Assembly (NCBI GenBank): GCA_903960645.1
Contig: CAJCBN010000296.1
Coordinates: 1 to 8,270, forward strand
Length of the DNA: 8,270 nt
Direction of reading: 5' to 3'
Source of the DNA: an uncultured Actinomycetes bacterium
Lineage (GTDB): Bacteria; Actinomycetota; Thermoleophilia; Gaiellales; F1-60-MAGs149
The first letter of the stretch is position 1. Each line of letters starts with the position of its first letter. This document shows positions 6,022-8,270 of this stretch, in pieces. The notes below the pieces were generated by a model, which made no database searches, was not told the origin of the DNA, and saw only the letters and a program-made list of their open reading frames with translations. Made by a program: the position numbers and the translations under genes.

Positions 6022-6702
6022 CTACTCGTCGCCGGGCACGCCGAACGATGGCGCCGCGTCCGGCTGCAGCGCGCGCGTCACGTAGCCCTCGAGCTCCGGC
6101 TCCCAGCGCGCCCACAGGGCGTTCAGCTCGCCGACCGGATCCTCGTCAGCCCAGTCGACGCGTAGGTCGGTGACCGCCCAGGCCACATCGCGCGCGACGA
6201 GCAGTCCTGCCGAGTGCACCGGGCCGGCTTCACCGCCCGCCGCGATGCCGGCATTCAGGCCGGCCAAGAGCCGAGCGGCGAGCGGCCCCTGCGCGATCTC
6301 GCACGCGGCCGCGGCGATCATCGGCACATCCGGCGCGGCCAGCAGGTTGCCCGCCGAGACCACGGCTACGCCCTGGTGCTCCCCCACCACGCCGAGCGCA
6401 TGGTCGCCGGAGAAAATCGCCGTGCGCCCGTCGGGCGCGACGACCGTCAGCTGGCGGAAGGCGATGAGCGCTGGCGGCTGCTCGGCAAGCAGCGCCCGGA
6501 GCGCGTCCGCGGGCGAGGCGCCGGCGGCGAGCCGGTCGAGCAGGTCGGGACCGAGCCGCGGATCGGTGACGTTCTGGGTGGCCACCGCACCCACGCCGGC
6601 GCGCACGTGGGCGCAGCGCGCCGCTACAGCCGGACTCGATGACGTGATCGCAACGCCGACCTCACCTGTCACGGGATCCGCCGCGACGAGGGACAGCGTC
6701 AC
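6022..6702 (-). CDS. DUF1028 family protein (putative Ntn-hydrolase fold)
   Basis: 226 aa from GTG at 6700-6702. This start overlaps the Rid-family stop by 4 nt (GTGA) and yields M-T-L-S-L-V-A-A-D-P, the usual family opening. Removal of fMet would expose Thr2, suitable as an N-terminal nucleophile; that the family belongs to the Ntn-hydrolase clan is recalled knowledge, not visible here. Family blocks: G-E-V-G-V-A (13-18), R-A-G-V-G-A-V-A-T-Q (34-43), A-G-N-L-L-A (117-122), G-G-E-A-G-P-V-H-S-A (156-165), D-L-R-V-D (25-26 residues later) and D-P-V-G-E-L. It lacks the C-terminal peptidoglycan-binding-like extension of some members and ends in an acidic G-D-E. The reaction is unknown. Tight coupling to a Rid gene and an amine oxidase suggests hydrolysis of an amide or related bond in nitrogen catabolism. 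Its last 72 codons are duplicated in the relic at 4504-4722. A start 58 codons upstream is open but reads as Rid shadow. Confidence 0.9.
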   Translation of the reverse strand: MTLSLVAADPVTGEVGVAITSSSPAVAARCAHVRAGVGAVATQNVTDPRLGPDLLDRLAAGASPADALRALLAEQPPALIAFRQLTVVAPDGRTAIFSGDHALGVVGEHQGVAVVSAGNLLAAPDVPMIAAAACEIAQGPLAARLLAGLNAGIAAGGEAGPVHSAGLLVARDVAWAVTDLRVDWADEDPVGELNALWARWEPELEGYVTRALQPDAAPSFGVPGDE

Positions 6703-7124
6703 GCGTCGTCCCCAGCGGGGATCACGGCCGTGATGTCCACCTCGACGAGCCACGTCGGACGCGCCAGCGCGACCACGACGAGCCCCGTGAAGACCGGGAA
6801 CACGCCGGGCATGCGCTCGCCGAGCACGCGGTAGACCGGCTCGCGGTGGCGGATGTCGGTCAGGTAGATGACGCACTTGACGATGTGCGACAGCTCGGAG
6901 CCAGACTCCGCAAGCAGTAGCTCGATGTTGTCCATCACCTGGTGCGCCTGAGCGGCCGGGTCGCCGATACCGACGTCCTCGCGGGTGTCGAGATCCTGCG
7001 CGACCTGTCCGCGCAGGTACACGACGCCATTCGCCACGACGGCCTGGCAGAGGTCGTTCGAGAGCTGCTGCTCGGGGTAGGTGTCCTTCGTGTTGAAGGG
7101 GCGGATGCGGCGGTGTGTCGTCAT
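6699..7124 (-). CDS. Rid (YjgF/YER057c/UK114) family protein lacking the catalytic Arg
   Basis: 141 aa, slightly longer than the usual 125-130. N-terminal 'HRRIRPFNTKDTYPEQ', then C-Q-A-V-V-A-N-G-V-V-Y-L-R-G-Q-V (26-41), the helix 'QAHQVMDNIELLLAESG', 'HIVKCVIYLTDIRHREPVY' and the closing strand L-V-E-V-D-I-T-A-V-I. RidA proper deaminates reactive enamines/imines using an Arg in F-P-A-R-S; here that segment is F-P-V-F-T (109-113), with Phe112 at the Arg position. Glu128 of the closing strand is kept. This matches what is known of Rid4-Rid7-type proteins, which lack the arginine and often sit in catabolic operons with unclear roles. The Shine-Dalgarno is weak, and the start was chosen by family match. 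It lies 40 bp after the 225-aa gene and overlaps DUF1028 by 4 nt, so the two are probably translated together. Confidence 0.92.
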   Translation of the reverse strand: MTTHRRIRPFNTKDTYPEQQLSNDLCQAVVANGVVYLRGQVAQDLDTREDVGIGDPAAQAHQVMDNIELLLAESGSELSHIVKCVIYLTDIRHREPVYRVLGERMPGVFPVFTGLVVVALARPTWLVEVDITAVIPAGDDA

Positions 7125-7164
7125 GGGATTGCGAATCAACCTAGCAGGCGACGGCAGTGGCGAC

Positions 7165-7842
7165 TCAGAGCAGCGCCAGCGCGTCGCCGACAGGAAGACG
7201 CCGATAGGTCTCCCGCGCCGCCTTGGGCGCGACGAAGAGCGTCTCGCGCCAGGCCTTGAGCTCGCGCTCACGCGCCTCGTCCACCCAGCGCGAAGGCGCG
7301 AACATCACGACCTCGACGTAGCTCTCGACGACGCGATCGGCGGTGATCGCGAGGTCGCCGTCGGCCACCCGACCCCGCGGGGCGTAGGCGATCGCCGAGC
7401 GCAGCCGCGCGAGCGCGGAGGTGCGGGTCTGGCGCTGCAGCTCACCATCCCGCGGCGCTCCGTCGAGCACGACGAGCCGCGTGATCGCGCGGTCGTTGAT
7501 CGCACGCAAGAGGTCCTCCGCCGAGGGACCGGTGCGAACGTACTTGTGCGACGGCCACCAGTCGAGCTCGCCGTAGTCCGCGATGTCCGTCTCCTGGCCG
7601 AACAGGAAGAAGTCGGCGTAGCGGTGGTAGTCGTCGCCGTGCTCGGCGCGGAGCACGTCGTAGAACGCCGTCACCGACAGCGCCAGGAGGCCGCTCGCGC
7701 CGAGCGCATCGAGTGGCTCGCGGAGGACGACGCCCACCCGGTCGTGGCCGTCGAACCCGGGCCAGACGTCCTCGGCGCCACCAGGACGACCATCGACCTC
7801 AATCTGGAACGCATCCATCTGCAGTGCCGTCGACGAGTGCAT
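7165..7842 (-). CDS. Uncharacterised 225-aa protein coupled to copper amine oxidase
   Basis: Not recognised. 225 aa, soluble, no signal peptide or membrane segment. The first quarter has strands ('DAFQIEVDGRPGG', 'DRVGVVLRE'), then a helix at about 48-66 ('ASGLLALSVTAFYDVLRAEH') and an aromatic/acidic patch, 'YHRYADFFLFGQETDIADYG', followed by L-D-W-W-P-S-H-K-Y-V. The second half alternates helices with strands ('ITRLVVLDG', 'YVEVVMFAP') and ends in a charged helix, 'DEARERELKAWRETLFVAPK'. The W-W-P-S-H-K-Y-V block looks like a conserved core but cannot be assigned. The ATG shares its A with the amine oxidase stop (TGATG), and GGGAGG lies a few nt upstream, so the pair should be made in step. 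A role in oxidase maturation, regulation or the same substrate pathway is inference from position only. Confidence 0.82.
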   Translation of the reverse strand: MHSSTALQMDAFQIEVDGRPGGAEDVWPGFDGHDRVGVVLREPLDALGASGLLALSVTAFYDVLRAEHGDDYHRYADFFLFGQETDIADYGELDWWPSHKYVRTGPSAEDLLRAINDRAITRLVVLDGAPRDGELQRQTRTSALARLRSAIAYAPRGRVADGDLAITADRVVESYVEVVMFAPSRWVDEARERELKAWRETLFVAPKAARETYRRLPVGDALALL

Positions 7843-8270
7843 CAGCCCTCCCGATGACAACAGGCGGCCGCGGAGGGCGGCACGTCCAGCGCCGGGTTGC
7901 GATCGAAGAACCCGGCGGGCTCGAGGCGGAAGCCCGCCCGCGCGACGGGCATCACCGGCCAGTCCTCGGGACGGACGAAGTGCGTGACGCCGACCGTGTA
8001 CCAGCAGACGAGATCCGTGTTCTCGATCGGGCGGTCCGCCTCCGTCCACTGCGGCAGGCCGGGCTGGCCGATCGTGCCGTAGGGGAACGTGCCGGCGGCG
8101 TGGCGCTCGTCCTCGCGGTAGGGCGTGACCCAGAGGATGTTGCGGCCGAAGCCCGCGCGCTGCGAGACGCTCGACTCCGGCTGGGCGAGCATCGGCGTGA
8201 CGCCGTGCATCGGCACGATGCGGTAGCTCGGCGTCCCGCCGACGGCGTTCTCACGGTTGGGATTGCCGAC
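7842..8270 (-). CDS. Copper amine oxidase, C-terminal 142 residues (5' end beyond window)
   Basis: The frame is open from the right edge to TGA at 7842-7844 and carries the C-terminal end of the copper/topaquinone amine oxidase domain: N-P-N-R-E-N-A-V-G (residues 3-11 of the visible part), 'FGRNILWVTPYREDER', then D-L-V-C-W-Y-T-V-G-V-T-H-F, P-E-D-W-P-V-M-P-V, and the closing F-F-D-R-N-P-A-L-D-V-P-P. The His of T-H-F (codon at 7980-7982) is the third copper ligand. The topaquinone tyrosine and the H-x-H ligand pair would lie outside. Such enzymes convert primary amines to aldehyde, ammonia and hydrogen peroxide; substrate (tyramine, phenylethylamine, histamine, others) cannot be judged from this end. 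A short S-A-A-A-C-C-H-R-E-G tail follows the family's usual end. It heads the coupled cassette with the 225-aa, Rid and DUF1028 genes. Confidence 0.95.
   Translation of the reverse strand, partial: VGNPNRENAVGGTPSYRIVPMHGVTPMLAQPESSVSQRAGFGRNILWVTPYREDERHAAGTFPYGTIGQPGLPQWTEADRPIENTDLVCWYTVGVTHFVRPEDWPVMPVARAGFRLEPAGFFDRNPALDVPPSAAACCHREG

Noticed and set aside
6703..6876. 58-codon N-terminal extension of the DUF1028 protein
   Set aside because: It is Arg/His/Gly-rich, overlaps the Rid gene, and the GTG overlapping the Rid stop gives the normal family N-terminus.
7125..7271. 49-codon N-terminal extension of the Rid protein
   Set aside because: It overlaps the end of the 225-aa gene, is Arg/Ser-rich, and the family begins at M-T-T-H-R.

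Overview
The window is GC-rich DNA with tightly packed genes, strong GGAGG/GAGGAG ribosome binding sites and frequent start/stop overlaps. This fits a high-GC actinobacterium. A Thermoleophilia/Solirubrobacter-type soil lineage is possible, but that is a guess from style and gene content. All genes but one lie on the minus strand. No RNA genes, insertion sequences or CRISPR arrays were seen.

Right side (8270 to 6022, minus strand): a compact, probably co-transcribed cassette. It holds the C-terminal end of a copper amine oxidase (TGATG overlap), an unrecognised 225-aa protein, a Rid/YjgF-family protein without the catalytic arginine (GTGA overlap), and a DUF1028 protein. The oxidase suggests breakdown of a primary amine; the roles of the three following genes are unknown.

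Middle (5940 to 2118, minus strand): three tandem paralogues of an exported six-bladed TolB/PD40-type beta-propeller, each starting with a signal peptide and ending in W-Q-P. GC-rich hairpins follow the first two. Between the first and second copy lies a relic: the start region of a further propeller gene (RBS, ATG, about 10 codons) joined to the last 72 codons of a second DUF1028 gene. The relic differs from the intact DUF1028 gene at 13 positions, all third-codon and all silent. The lost gene was therefore under protein-level selection until shortly before it was broken. The layout fits two ancestral repeats of DUF1028-propeller-propeller, with a deletion across the join.

Left side: a plus-strand Sel1/TPR-like gene, apparently with a CTG start, converges on the last propeller gene with 4 bp between stop codons. 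Divergent from it are a ureohydrolase (agmatinase/arginase superfamily) and, 9 bp downstream, an exported NTF2/SnoaL-like protein cut by the window edge. A ureohydrolase and an amine oxidase in one neighbourhood hint at guanidino/amine catabolism, but they sit at opposite ends and direct cooperation is only an inference.
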